Shown in pieces: positions 1-11,490 of a stretch of 64,000 nt of DNA. Under the pieces are notes generated by a model. The model was not told the DNA's origin, did not search any database, and was given only the letters and a program-made list of their open reading frames with translations. The DNA is from Haliotis asinina. Its lineage: Eukaryota > Mollusca > Gastropoda > Lepetellida > Haliotidae. The translations under genes and the position numbers were made by a program. How positions within the stretch are numbered: the stretch's first letter is position 1; every line of letters begins with the position of its first letter. The stretch covers positions 23,986,749-24,050,748 of the forward strand of contig NC_090283.1 in assembly GCF_037392515.1 (NCBI RefSeq), written 5' to 3'.

Positions 1-94
1 CTTGGCTGTTTTCCATGTTGCACCGCGCTGAACGTGCAGCCATTCACTTAGGAATCTCTTTACTGGATTTCGAAGGATCGTCACGTACAGATAT
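1..94 (-). CDS. HS6ST: Heparan sulfate 6-O-sulfotransferase, coding exon 2 (partial, runs off left edge)
   Basis: Second coding exon, read right to left. A polypyrimidine-AG acceptor (TTTTCAG, ending at 95) precedes it. The first base completes the codon left open by exon 1 (AG|A, Arg164), so the frames join exactly. The 31 codons include LRNPVKRFLSEW, matching the family's RDPVSRYLSEW-type loop that binds the 3'-phosphate of PAPS, followed by HVQRGATWK, a characteristic HS6ST stretch. The remainder of the catalytic domain lies outside the window. Two substitutions in the loop (Asp to Asn, Ser to Lys relative to vertebrates) are visible; their effect is unknown. Confidence 0.92.
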
Positions 95-822
95 CTGAAA
101 AGAAATGATAGGAGGAATAAATGAAAACCTCTTCATGTACATTTAGGAAAAATACTTGTGTTTCCATGACAACCCATCATCTCTAAAACATATAGATCTC
201 TAACTACAGTCCGTTTGACCCAAAAGTGGAATTTTAACTCGAAAAGTAGTAAACATATACCGCTCAATGAAATGCTGATCACAATCAAACCGTTAGACCA
301 ACTTTGTAACTTAGAGAGAGTTTATGTCCTAAAAATAAAAAATTGTTTAACACATTGTCATTAAGATATTGACACAGTTCACTATTTCTTATGAGAGAGC
401 TGTGCAGGGAAAGGAACAGCCAGGTAAAAATCATCGTCAAAAACTGACTTTTGTTTTGCTAGTGCTCCTGAAAGGTATATCTCATATCTGTGATGATGCT
501 GTCAGGATGGTTTGTGTCTGTGGCAGGCAGTGGAAGGAAAGTAGATGTGTTTTAACACAATGGAACACCTATGTGATCACATACGTGGACAAGTACTTAT
601 ATGAGGCATCTTAATTGAATAAATGTTTTTTTGAGAAAATATGAAAATAATGTTTCATGAAATTGGCACATAGGTGAAAATCATCGTCAAAAACTGACTA
701 CCTTTTTGGTTGATACTTTTACAGGTTCTCACTGGGGGTCCTATTCAGTTAAAATGTAGTTGCATTTTTCTCTCTCAAATGCTCCTGTACATTACCCTAT
801 TGTGAAGATGAAAATACATAAA

Positions 823-925
823 TAGTGAGTGAGTGAGTTAGTTTAGTTTTAAGCCACACTCAGCAATATTCCGGCTATATGGTGGTGGTCTGTAAATAAT
901 CGGGCCCAACTGGCCAGTGAATTTT
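823..925 (-). mobile_element. Large abalone-type SINE, truncated copy
   Basis: Starts with the GTGAGTGAGT tail complement and continues through ACTCAGCAATATTCC and CTGTAAATAATCG. Only the tail-proximal third of the family consensus is present. Confidence 0.8.
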
Positions 926-1273
926 TATGAATTCAGACATGTGTTTTCCAATCTGTTTTGAAATGCTTTGCTTGGTTTCTACATTCAAATTCTGGGCTAG
1001 TGATTATTTTGAGGCCTAGTAACTGTCACGCATAACTAGCTCAACTGGTTGGCAACATTTGAAAACTATTTCGCATACTGGCATGATGGTGTGTCTTTAG
1101 TTTAAGTGAAAACTGAAAGACAGGAAACACGTAACATGTTGACAAAGGTCAGTGTTTGCAGGAGACATATCAAACTGTTTGTGACATGGTCGTATTGATG
1201 GAACATTATCGTGTTCATGCTTGACAGCTCGCATGATGCCGGATACAGTATTACCATCTGTAGGGACATGTTT

Positions 1274-1459
1274 TCACTTGCTGTAGGGGCGGTGGGGTAG
1301 CCTAATGGTTAAAGCGTTCGCTCGTCACGCCGAAAACCCGGGTTCAATTCCCCATATGGGTACAATGTGTGAAGCCCATTTTCTTGTGTCCCCCGCCGTG
1401 ATATCGCTGGAATATTGCTAAAAGCGGCGTTAAACCAAACTCACTCACTCACTTGCTGT
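1274..1459 (+). mobile_element. tRNA-derived SINE with 11 bp target-site duplication
   Basis: The element is 1285-1448. It has an A-box-like GGTAGCCTAATGGTTAAAGC and a B-box-like GGGTTCAATTCCCC, then a non-tRNA body ending in AAACTCACTCACTCAC. The 11 bp repeat TCACTTGCTGT occurs on both sides (1274-1284 and 1449-1459), the expected mark of LINE-mediated insertion. Confidence 0.92.
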
Positions 1460-1784
1460 CATTTCAGTTCACATTGTCAAATTCACGGATGTCTAAGATT
1501 TCAACATACATGTCAGGTAAAACCTTTCTGCTTGGTTTCGAGGTATAATTAATAATGCAGTGCATGCTACTCAACTTTTCATAAGGATACTTTCTATCTA
1601 AATTATAATAATTAATAATATAATTAATAATGCAGTGCATGCTACTCAACTTTTCATATCTAAACATGCACCTGTCATGTATGTAAGAATCAGTTGTGCA
1701 TAGCCTGCAGGAAAAAACACATCCTTATCAAAAGTTGAGTGGTTTTCATATTCTCCAGTGTTATAAGAACATTTACCCCAAAAG

Positions 1785-2010
1785 ATCTGCCCTAGAGGTG
1801 GTCTTCAGCAGACCATGCTTGTCACAAGAGGCAATTATTGGGATTGGGTGGTCAGACTCGCTGACTTGGTTGACACATGTCATTGTATCCCAACTGCATA
1901 GATTGATCACGTTGATCACTGGATTGTCTGACTTGGTTACTTACAGACTGCCTTCATATAACTGGCATATTCCTGAGTGCAGCAAAAAACAACAAACCAA
2001 ATCAAACTCT
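1785..2010 (+). mobile_element. Large SINE, diverged near-full copy
   Basis: Carries the family landmarks in order: TTCAGCAGACCATGCTTGTC, GGGTGGTCAGACTCGCTGAC, GATCACTGGATTGTCTG and TTACAGACTGCC. The terminal CTCACT tail is eroded to CAAACTCTC. Confidence 0.8.
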
Positions 2011-2205
2011 CATTTTTATGATTTTGCATAATATTGAGACCTTTCATTTTAAGTACTCTAAAACTAAGCAACAATCCCTTTTCACTTACTATTGTCTTTT
2101 AATCTGTGCAGTGAAAAACATTTGTTATGAATCTATCAATCATCAGTGTGAATTGGGGGGACAGACTTTGATTCAAACTTTTTAACCCATATTACCTGCT
2201 TTATC

Positions 2206-2492
2206 CAGTCTTCACGAATAGTGTCTGACCCTTGCCAACGGTCAGACAGAAGTCCCCAACCTGCTGTTATTTGTGGCATGTGACACTTGTTCACAGTTTA
2301 TAAACTTATGTTTATAACGTTTGTCATTATATAATGCTAATAATTTCAATGCCAATTATGAGAAATGTTAAATCTGAAATGTGTGTTTAATTTTACTCTG
2401 TGGGTCCTGTGAATTTTCAGTGGGTCAGACAGACATCTGAAACTTACAGGACCCAATGTCCTGTTACTTTGAAACACCATTCATGAACACTG
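2206..2492. mobile_element. hAT-like MITE, copy A
   Basis: 287 bp. One end reads CAGTCTTCACGAATAGTGTC; the other is the complement of CAGTGTTCATGAATGGTG. The CAGTGTTC start is typical of hAT ends. An inverted, longer copy lies at 4969-5321. No clear 8 bp target-site duplication is left. Confidence 0.7.
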
Positions 2493-2944
2493 TATATCTG
2501 GCAAGTCTAAACAAATTGCTGCCAAAGCAATTAGTTTCATTATAAGCAATGATAATGATATTATGGTCTTTTTGCCAGACAGGAAAATGCTAAGCTTACA
2601 ATGTAAACAGACCTGTCAGTGCTGCCAGATATGTCTGTTTAGCTTAATTATTTTAAAGGTTTAACTTAACATTTACTTCCTTACATTGCACATATTTTTT
2701 TTTATCTTAAATATCTCCTATATTTGTTTTCATTATCATGATTATGAATGTTCAAGGGACTATTCCACATGAACGCTTTCTTGCGCAACTACAAAAAAAA
2801 AACCTTCTTCTGGTGATATATATAACTATCTTCTCCTCTCTCCCATCAATAGTATTTTTTATATGAATGAGCTGACCTTTCTAAAAAAGGCTCTTCTTAA
2901 AATGAACGAAAATATTTGGATATGCTTATCATGTCGCATAATGA

Positions 2945-3125
2945 ATCAGTTTAATTTTACACCATACTCAGCAATATTCCATTATACAGCTGTATGTCTG
3001 TAAATAATAGTGTCTGGATCAGACAATCCAGTGATCAACAGCATGAGAATCTAGCTATGCAAATGGGATACAATGATATGTGTCAACCGAAGCAAACTCG
3101 ATCCTGTTAATCATGTAAGCTCACA
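2945..3125 (-). mobile_element. Large SINE, diverged copy
   Basis: TTTAATTTTACACCATACTC, CAGACAATCCAGTGATCAAC and ATGTGTCAACC mark the family; the head end is lost. Confidence 0.75.
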
Positions 3126-3142
3126 GGGATGCATGTTTTAGC

Positions 3143-3326
3143 TACAAAAGGGGGAGGCGGGATAGTCTAATAGTTACGGTGTCTGTTCATTATGCTAAAG
3201 ACTGGGTTTGATTCCCCACATGGGCACAATGTGTGAAGCCCATTTCTGATTTCCTTCACCGTGATATTGTTGTAATATTGCTAAAAGCGATAAAACCATA
3301 CCTACCTATTCACTTTGTTACAAAAG
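3143..3326 (+). mobile_element. tRNA-derived SINE with 8 bp target-site duplication
   Basis: The body is 3151-3318, with A-box-like GATAGTCTAATAGTTACGG and B-box-like GGGTTTGATTCCCC. TACAAAAG flanks both sides (3143-3150, 3319-3326). The tail is degraded to ACCTACCTATTCACT. Confidence 0.85.
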
Positions 3327-4968
3327 CATGGCACTGTCATACAGTACATGTTTATCAAATGGTTTGCATTCCAGTAGAAATTAAATATGGTAAGTAAATA
3401 CATATACACAAGCAGAAGAAGCTACATTGGGCAATTATATCATTGTTTTCTTTTTCAAATGTTTCAACTGAAATTTAGCTGCAAGACGTGGATAAATTTG
3501 GGTAGAATTGTATCCATGAACTTAGCGCTAAATTAGAACTTAGCACATAACTCCAGAGGGGCCGACCCTAAAGTGTTTCAAACAGTAGTTTCAAGGAACA
3601 AAGTCAGTAGTTTGACCATAAAATTAGTAGTCAACAAAACACATAAAGTCATAATGGATTCTGGGTAAGTTAATATGACACTGATCAAGAGTGAAGCTTT
3701 CATTTCATATATCGGTTTTGTATAATCAAATGAAATTAAAGGTCATGATGATACACAGTAAGTGGATCAGATCGCAATGGCTTTGAAATCAGCCTCAGAT
3801 TTCTGACAGAAAATTAATAGCTAAAATTAATTAGTTCAAATGTCAATAAGTTTGATGAATGTAAGGTTTGTGAAGTTCTAAAATGTATTTAATCAACAAA
3901 AAATACAAGTTTTTGTCCATAGGTCCGAATTTTAATTAATGTTCTTCAAATTTTGCACAATTTCTAGTGCAATCATACTGACGTAGTTTGAGGCTAAATT
4001 TTGTAGTGATTACGATAAAATTGTAGAGGTTGGCATTTCATACAGTTCTCTACTCCCATATCGTAACATAAACTAAAGATAGTCGTAGAGCTGAGGTTGT
4101 TTTGTCCTACTGCACCCCAGGGCTTACCTAGACGTGCTCAGATGCTGATATTGGCTTTATGATGGCACCAATTGTCTTTACACATTTCTAAAATGGAATA
4201 AAAACTTTCCCAGGTCATGCTGACATATACAAGTAGCTAAATGTGGACTTTAATGAGTTTGCTTAAGTGATCAGCCTTCACAGATAACAAGATGGATAAA
4301 TTTGAAAGACTGCAATGCATAGTTAAATACTTTTACACTGAATATATCAGAATTGAACGTTAAAATAAGCTGATCTAATAATAGAAAAAAAATTTGAAAG
4401 TAACTAAAAATCAAGCAATATTTGAAAGAAATTTCAGTTTAGGACAAGATAACAATTTTTTTGAAATCTGAATTGTATTTCATGTGCTTAATGCAAATAT
4501 GATCATAAATAAGCACTGGTGACTATAGGGAGCCTTGTGATAAACTGAAATGTTATAATCCATCTTGGAATATCTGAAGGCCAACAAACCACCTGGGGCA
4601 GCTTGGAATTAGATATCTTCATTATTTTAACAGCTGCAACAAGCTGATGAGGAGGCAGCAGTTGATGACGTTTACAGCATCTTCAGATTCAGACTGAACC
4701 TCAAAATCTGTACATGAAATATATACTGTGAAATTTTAGGAATATTTGCAGAAAGTGGTAAATTTTCAAAATGAATTTTTCTTTAGTTAGGAAGACTTAC
4801 CCCTATATGCTTACTACAAATGTTATGAAGGATACAGATATGTTTACTTCACGCTTCCACCATCTGTTTATTGGTCAATGCCTGATCTGTGGTGAATCTT
4901 TTTTGAAAAATAGACTCATGTTCTTCAAAAAACAACTTGGAGTTATTGCCTGAGAACGCAAAGCCTTT

Positions 4969-5321
4969 CAGTGTTGACGAATGGTGTTTCAAAGTAACAG
5001 GAAATTGGGTCCTGTAAGTTTCAGATGTCTGGCTGACCCACTGAAAATTCACAGGACCCACAGAGTAAAATTAAACACACATTTCAGATTTAACATTTCT
5101 CATAATTGGCATTGAAATTACTAACATTATATAATGACAAACGTTATAAACATAAATTTAGAAACAGTGAACAAGTATTACATGCCACAAATAACAACTT
5201 CAGACAAAGTTATTGTGATATAGTCAGTCAGACACTGGGGCCAGCAGGTTGGGGACTTCTGTCTGACCGTTGGCAAATCTGTCAGATTTGTCAGAGGGTC
5301 AGACACAATTCGTGAACACTG
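4969..5321. mobile_element. hAT-like MITE, copy B (inverted relative to copy A)
   Basis: 353 bp with imperfect terminal inverted repeats CAGTGTTGACGAATGGTGTT and CAGTGTTCACGAATTGTGTC. The interior is the reverse complement of 2206-2492, plus about 66 bp extra near 5205-5280. Open frames across it are chance. Confidence 0.72.
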
Positions 5322-6284
5322 AAAGCTGGTGAATTAAGGCATTGGGGTGGGCTAATCTCATTTCCCAGACTGGGAAAGTTCTATCTTCTATGGATATACA
5401 TGTTCTTTGCTACTAATTTGGGTGACTTTTCAGTGTAACTACCATATTAATAAATGAAGATGTACATCCATAGAACTCTCCCTGTTGTTTATCAGTGTTA
5501 TTTCACACCAACTTCAAAATGGCACTCAAAGAAATATTGCTTTTTTCATTACAGACAATTAAAACAAAAACATTCAATAACATTGTCTCATTATTATACA
5601 AACCAATCATTGATCTACTATAATTTCAACATTATTTGTCTCAATGAATGTCCAACATTCCCTGAGTAATTCAATCACTAGTTGCAGAGAGGCAGTTAAC
5701 AGGGAAACAGTGTTTCCGTTATGTAATGGACTTTGACCCCTGCAGTTTGCAACATATGTCATATTTGGGATTTCACTTTCTCAGTAAAGTACAAGTTCTA
5801 CATGATAAATGTTGCATCTGACCACTTTCTAAATGGCATCGTGTTACCCTACAGTTTGATTGTCTGGTAATATCAATGGCTGTTGGTCACCATGTCCGTC
5901 AAATTTTAAAATACATTTTAATGTACGCCTGTCAGTTTTATTTTACCTTGAAAAAGATTACGTTTTCAGAATGACATCAAGGTGTTGTCAAAGAAAATGG
6001 AACAGTTTTGGAAAACCCCATGCTAAAAATAGCTTAGTTGACAAATTCTGATATCCTCAATATTTCTGATTGTTTTTTTAGGGGGCAAAGTCTCACACAC
6101 AATGAAAAGCGTGCTTGCTTGACCATTAAAATTTACAAATGACCAGTTTTTTTAAATGTTAGCTGGTCACAATATCCAGCTCTAAAAATGCCAGCAGAAA
6201 CACTGAATAAACAAGATCTCAATGTCAGTGATTTGTGATTTAAGTCAAAAATACCCTTAACACTATGGAGTGTAACCTTGGTAA

Positions 6285-6411
6285 TATACCAAACAGCAAA
6301 AGAAACACTACACTGATTTTTTGTCAAGTTTTTAAATGAAAGACATAAACATGAATGCTTACTTTTAGAGATGCCTTTATTTTCGAAATGCGTGTTTCAT
6401 TTGCTGTTAAG
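6285..6411. mobile_element. AACAGCAAAAG-type MITE
   Basis: TATACCAAACAGCAAAAGAA at the left and GCGTGTTTCATTTGCTGTT at the right form a terminal inverted repeat around a roughly 90 bp AT-rich core. Same family at 15039, 21529 and 26503. Confidence 0.7.
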
Positions 6412-6657
6412 AAGGTTGGATGAAAAGTATCAAAATGTCAGGCAAACATTGCTAAATTTGCTACCAGCTACCGACCAGTTATCACGAACACCTGTCCATA
6501 GCGCTTGAGTAGACCGTTTGATTTTTACTTTCGTAGTATTTCACACATTGTAACATCACTAAGCAATAGGCTACGAGAGTTAAAATCAAACTGTCTTCAC
6601 AAGCGATACAGACTGGTGCTGGGGATAACTGGTCACTAGCCAGTATCATTTTGCGTC

Positions 6658-6752
6658 AGTTTAGTTTTGTGCCACACTAAGCCATAGTCCAGCTATACGG
6701 ATGCAGTCTGTAAATTACTGAATTTGGACTAGACAATCCAAAGATCAACTAC
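6658..6752 (-). mobile_element. Large SINE, tail fragment
   Basis: CAGTTTAGTTTTGTGCCACA and CTAGACAATCCAAAGATCAA are diverged family landmarks. Confidence 0.65.
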
Positions 6753-6851
6753 TATATTCTTTCATATAGTCTCACTGAGAGAAGCACAATAGATCTGTGG
6801 ACAAATTGATCAACTGCTTTGATTTTTTTTATTTTTGTTTACAACGCACTA

Positions 6852-7095
6852 ATGAGTAAGTGAGTGAATTCACACTCAGCAACATTCCAGTAGTGTGGTG
6901 GTGGTCTGTAAATATTTCAGTCTGGACCAAATAATCAAGTGATCAACAGCATGAGATTCGATCTGTGCAACTAGGAACCAATAACATGTGAGCCTGACCA
7001 CCCGATCCTGTTAGTTGCCTCTTATGACTAGCATAGTCACCTCTTGTGACAAGCATGGGTTCCTGAAGAACTATTCTAACCCAGATCTTCATGGG
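6852..7095 (-). mobile_element. Large SINE, near-full copy
   Basis: Runs from AAGTGAGTGAATTCACACTC to CTAACCCAGATCTTCATGGG. The 23-24 bp head motif (GCCTCTTATGACTAGCATAG) is present twice in tandem. Confidence 0.85.
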
Positions 7096-7104
7096 TCCGC
7101 ACTC

Positions 7105-7480
7105 ACATGATAATAATAATAAAAACATATGTGCATTTATATCGCGCCAAACTCCACACACGAGGTGAATACTCATAGCGTTAACAGTCAAAGCAGGCAG
7201 ATTATTACCCCGGATAACCCAAGCTGCCTGTTAGACGCTAGAAGATTATAGCCACATGAATTATACCGCCGGGTACCCATTTTCTGCTGTGTGAACAGAG
7301 GCAATTTTGAACAACTCACTTGCCTAAGATGAGACCACATGCGTCATGTGCTTCATTGTGGGACAGGACTGAAGTCCTAGAAATTCTCAGGAGTCAAACT
7401 GCTGGTCACCCATCCGAGCACTGTCTGCATCCATTGTTGCTTAACACTTACCCGAGCCTTATGCACAGGACCACACACCA
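7105..7480 (-). repeat. Dispersed repeat with a 5S-like box
   Basis: Begins near CATTTATATCGCGCC and includes GGTACCCATTTTCTGCTGTG; both are echoed in the repeat at about 24760-25010. On the minus strand, AGTGCTCGGATGGGTGACC (about 7405-7425) closely resembles the box C region of 5S rRNA. It may be a SINE of 5S-related origin. Full boundaries cannot be fixed from one copy. Confidence 0.55.
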
Positions 7481-7579
7481 CCACTAAAGGAAGCTGCTAT
7501 CCATAGATGTCTCAGTAGTCATTTCAAATTAAAATTTAAATAAAATATTTAAGAAATAACAGAAAATGGTGAGAAATAC

Positions 7580-8070
7580 CTTCTCTTCCGTTTCATTTTT
7601 TCCTTCTTATTCATCATTTTATCAACACAAGCGGTCAGCTCTGTCCAGTCTGGGTGGAGGCCACATGACCAGCCAGTTGAGTAACGACTAAACAGCCAGA
7701 TCCTTCTGTTCTTCGTAAAACAGTCGCAATGCTTCTTTTTCCGCTTATAACAGAAGCACGGCGGGTCCACATCTAAATCGTCTACCAAATGTTTACCAAA
7801 CGTCGTTCCCCCGGTTTTCTGAATATGGAGGAAAACAAACACATCTTCCTCGGTATTCATGTCTAAATCTCGCACAACATCCTCCTCACTGAAACTGTGT
7901 CTGTTGTAAGCTCCCGCTAGAAATGCATCGAGATCCGTTCTATACGCCGGCGTAACACTTTGGTGTGTGAGAGCGCACGAGTTAGAATCAAAACAAAAGT
8001 ATCCAAAGAACAGTATCGAAGCGATAACCAACCCTAGAAGCCCGACTAACGCTCCCTTCCACGCTTTCAT
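7580..8070 (-). CDS. HS6ST: Heparan sulfate 6-O-sulfotransferase, coding exon 1
   Basis: First coding exon: 163 codons plus two bases, ending at an AAG|GTATTT donor at 7579. The family transfers sulfate from PAPS to the 6-O position of glucosamine in heparan sulfate, in the Golgi lumen. Visible in order: a short basic N-terminus, one hydrophobic signal-anchor at about residues 7-25 (type II topology), a stem, the 5'-phosphosulfate loop FLHIQKTGGTTFG at about 80-92, a Cys-rich basic stretch around 105-118, and WLFSRYSTGWSCGLHPDWTE at about 125-144, diagnostic of HS6ST. The ATG opens directly into the signal-anchor, which supports this start. The frame would run ten codons into the intron; splicing to exon 2 fits the family better. 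Upstream DNA is the presumed promoter and 5' UTR, but no core promoter element is clear. Paralogue number cannot be assigned. Confidence 0.93.
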
Positions 8071-9297
8071 TGTGGGATATTGGCTACGAAATACTCATAG
8101 TAGCAGATACGCTTCGGGTGGATTAATTTACACCGAGCTCAGCACCACCGAACAATGAATCCTTTCATTTTAAAGCGACAGACGAGTGTTCCATTTCCGC
8201 ACCTCTGTTCCGTCCGCCATGTTTTTGTATGACCTCATGACCTTTCATAAATGAACTATGAAACATACAGACAGGAAATAGTTAACGAGGATAATTTTTG
8301 TTTTGGTACGTTCGTCGCAGGGCAAAACAATCACGTGGGTGAAATAATTGGAACGATTTAGAATCAAGTGTTTGTTTTCGTGGGTGAATTAAAAGTGGCA
8401 TCGTCATTTTCCGGATTGAAAATATGTACGTGTGTACGTCGAACCTACAATGCAAGACAACAATTACAATACATTGTGGATTCGAAAAAAGGAAATTTCC
8501 ACATTAATAATAACAATTATCATTATAATAATTAAGCACGATGCATTCAGTGTTTGACCTTCAGATTATACAGATATATACTTTGATTAATACTCGGAAT
8601 AATTAGATCTATTTCAAACACCACTGAAAGCATAAATGCCTAGATATTTTCACATCTATATATATTTCATATATGCTATGAATATTTGAATCAATTCTCT
8701 GACTTTGTCAACTTCCCGTTACGTTTTCCTGGAAGCTATTTTATGGAAACTTCTTTCAACATCGCCTATAAACGGACAGATTGATGGAAGCGCACATAAA
8801 ATCAACGGATCATTTCAATCAATATTCGCGCACTCGTTCAACATGTGTCATGATAATTTGATTTTGTCATATTGTTACAGCGTGGCTGTCAAACGACTTC
8901 CTGTATCTCTACGTGAAACTCTTTGGAAGATGTCTTGCTTGTGAGCTGCACTGTAATTAATAGCGTTATAAACAATATTTTCATCACATTTAGAGAGGAT
9001 TATGTATATGTGTATGTGTCACCTTATCTTCCAACCAAGAGGCATATGAACTATGTCTGTACAATTCGTTTGTCACACCCGAAAGTTTGATTTCAATAGT
9101 ATCTTCTGCCGCATATAGATACAAAGAGACAAACACACTTGTCGGAAACTGGACGACGCTGATGCTCGAATCAATCAACGGATCCTGACTCATCAAAGGG
9201 ATGGAACTCTGTATAGCGGGTTTATCGCTAAGGAAGATTACAAGCTTATCGGTAACAACGTCTTATTGCACAGAGCGACGTTTCTGTGTTGATGAAG
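8071..9297. other. Region upstream of HS6ST, no gene seen
   Basis: Presumed HS6ST promoter and 5' UTR adjacent to 8070, then AT-rich DNA. An 80-codon open frame at 8705-8944 (+) has no recognisable motif and no splice or repeat support. Confidence 0.5.
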
Positions 9298-9435
9298 ATC
9301 CGGGTTAGAATTGATCTTCAGTAACCCATCCTTGCACGTAAGAGGCGACTAACGGGATGGGGTGGTCAGGCTCTCCGACTTGGTTGAGACATGTCATTGG
9401 ATCCCAGTTCCGTAGATCGATGCTCATGCTGTATA
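9298..9435 (+). mobile_element. Large SINE, 3'-truncated copy
   Basis: Head half only: CTTCAGTAACCCATCC, GTAAGAGGCGACTAACGGG, GTCAGGCTCTCCGACTTGG. It stops before the tail, within CGATGCTCATGCTGT. Confidence 0.8.
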
Positions 9436-9600
9436 TATTCTTTTGAGACAGACGTTTATTCAGTATTTCAAGCCAATACTGGATGTCTGGTGCAGACCAC
9501 CGCTGGAATATTGTGAGTGGAGCGATGAACAACAGAGGAGTCAAGCTGCCAAACACGATCATACATCCAAGGACTTGCCGTGACCAACATTGCTTATGCA

Positions 9601-10312
9601 CCCTTCACACTTGAGGTGGAGTTCGATTGAGCCGGAATGCTGTCGGAATGAAAATTTCTGGAGATTCCTGGAAATTCGAACTGAATTCTGAAACTTTTCT
9701 TTCTGCACTCCGAATGCTTTACAACTATTCGGGTCAATTCTTGTAACATGCCCGAATGGTTTGAACATATTCAAAACTTTCGAGGCACATTCGAAGTGGA
9801 AAAATATTGAACGGCATATTAGGTGCATTTGAACTGTATTCTAAACATCTTCACTGCATTCGAATTGTATTCTAAACATTCTAAATACATTCGAGAAACA
9901 ATAGAAAAGACATGCCACCTGCAAATTCTGTCAGGATGTCTCGAATGCGCCTTTAATGAGTCTGATGGTATCTCGATTACTGGTTGAATATGCTTCAAAT
10001 GTATTGGAATATCTCGACTGAAGTTGGAATACACCTGGAATACACCTCTAATACACTTGTAATACTGTCAGAACGTCCCGAATGCTCTTCAAATGACCCC
10101 TGACGTCATCAGAACGTGTCCGAATCGCACAATAAACGTGCCCACCTGTCTCTGAAACGACTGATTGCATTTGAGAGTCGCATGCTTATAACGCTCGAAA
10201 AAATGTTTATTTTGACAATTCCTTTCGAATGCTGTTCGAAGTTTGGAAATATTTTTTCTGACTGATTCTCCGTGATTCCTGTTAATTCGAAATAAGTGCA
10301 TGTGAAGGAAGC
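9601..10312. mobile_element. Possible 0.7 kb non-autonomous transposon rich in ATTCGAA motifs
   Basis: CCTTCACACTTGAGG at the left and the complement of CCTTCACATGCACTT at the right make a short inverted repeat. The interior repeats variants of ATTCGAAT, GGAATG and CATTCGA dozens of times on both strands, giving low-complexity open frames with no real protein signal. Confidence 0.4.
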
Positions 10313-10514
10313 TTTAAATTCACATCATTTCTGACCTATGCCCGCACACCACCATATCCACAACATACAGAGGGATCCACTCAGTCTGCACACCGCAACC
10401 GATGGAATGACAAATCTGTCCTCAGCTCAAGGCTTGAATTAGCTTCTCCCTCATTTAACGTTGCCAGACACGACCACGTCAATCATTCATTATTGTTCAA
10501 CTCCGAAATTCACC

Positions 10515-10625
10515 GCACGTATTCCAGCCATAGATGAAATTATCAGTAAATAATCTCGTCAGGACAAGACCATCGAGTGATCAACAGCATTAACGCTTGC
10601 GCAGCTCGGATACGATGACACTCAA
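10515..10625 (-). mobile_element. Large SINE, internal fragment
   Basis: ATTCCAGCCATAGATG, ACCATCGAGTGATCAACAGC and GATACGATGACAC match the family; both ends are missing. Confidence 0.65.
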
Positions 10626-10682
10626 AGGCATACAGGTTGTTCAGCTTGACCTGAACTACTCTACATATGCGTGACTCCACAA

Positions 10683-10792
10683 GGGCTTGTATTGCTGAAA
10701 ATAAAACATCCTGGGTTCAACAAGCCTACACTGAAGTTGTATTGCTGAAAATAAAACATCCTGGGATGTTTTATTTTCAGCAATACAAGCCC
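10683..10792. repeat. Palindrome plus extra direct arm
   Basis: A 23 bp arm (10739-10761) is followed after two bases by its perfect complement (10764-10786). A further direct copy at 10683-10711 can pair with 10764-10792 over 29 bp. The arm core is TTGCTGAAAATAAAACATCC. Confidence 0.9.
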
Positions 10793-11357
10793 CTGTGCAT
10801 GACCCGGGAGGTCAAATGGCACAAACGGCTGGTCGAGTTAACTTCATTAAATAGGTGAGTTCGCTGCCTAAAAGTCCGAATAGGAAACACTAAACCATCT
10901 GTAGCTAATTGTTCAAAGACAGTTAGGACGTTGCTGACGATTGCTAGATACTTGAATGTCAAACAGCGATCTTGTCTTGGCTGTTCGGATATATTGACAA
11001 TCACCTGACAGTGGCTCACCCCTCCACGATAATAAATCCAACTAATTGCGGCACGGTCACGCAATGCATTAGCGTTCACTGGATGAGGTCAAACTGAACA
11101 AACTAGCTGTAGCTACCGTTATAAAAACCCCGGGCTTACGTATAATTGTTCCTAAAACGATTGGGCAAGGCCTCAACAGTTTTCCAATGTATCGGACTTG
11201 CACGAAGTAATTGGCTTGCTATAATCAACGTAGTCGCCGATCCTATTAATCGCCCCTTTACAAGCATGCTGAAGATCAATTCTCAGCAGGTTCTTCACGG
11301 TTCTATCAATAGGTCCAGAGTAAGTGTGACCGTTGTCTTTGAACTTCTGTTCCCAAA

Positions 11358-11490
11358 TGCGCAGATCAATGATCATGTTTTTATCAATGGATTGTCTGGT
11401 CCAGACTCGATTATTTACAGACCGCCGCCATATAGCTGAAATATTGCTGAGTGCGGCTTAAAACTGAACTCACTCACCAACTCACTCAGT
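11358..11490 (+). mobile_element. Large SINE, 5'-truncated copy
   Basis: GGTCCAGACTCGATTATTTA, GCTGAAATATTGCTGAGTGC and the CTCACTCACC tail are intact; the head half is missing. Confidence 0.85.

Larger units (their letters stand above)
95..7579 (-). other. HS6ST intron 1, repeat-filled
   Basis: A 7.5 kb intron bounded by GTATTT at the donor and TTTTCAG at the acceptor. It holds two inverted hAT-like MITE copies, two tRNA-related SINEs with target-site duplications, five fragments of the larger SINE family, one AACAGCAAAAG MITE and a long dispersed repeat. Between these, for example 3330-4965 and 5325-6280, I see only AT-rich sequence with no supportable exon. A degenerate copy of the palindromic CGTAACTCCCAT repeat seen at 12.2 and 25.6 kb lies at about 4030-4110. 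Confidence 0.85.

Noticed and set aside
7405..7425. 5S rRNA gene
   Set aside because: Only a box-C-like segment is visible; the rest of a 120 bp 5S gene is absent.
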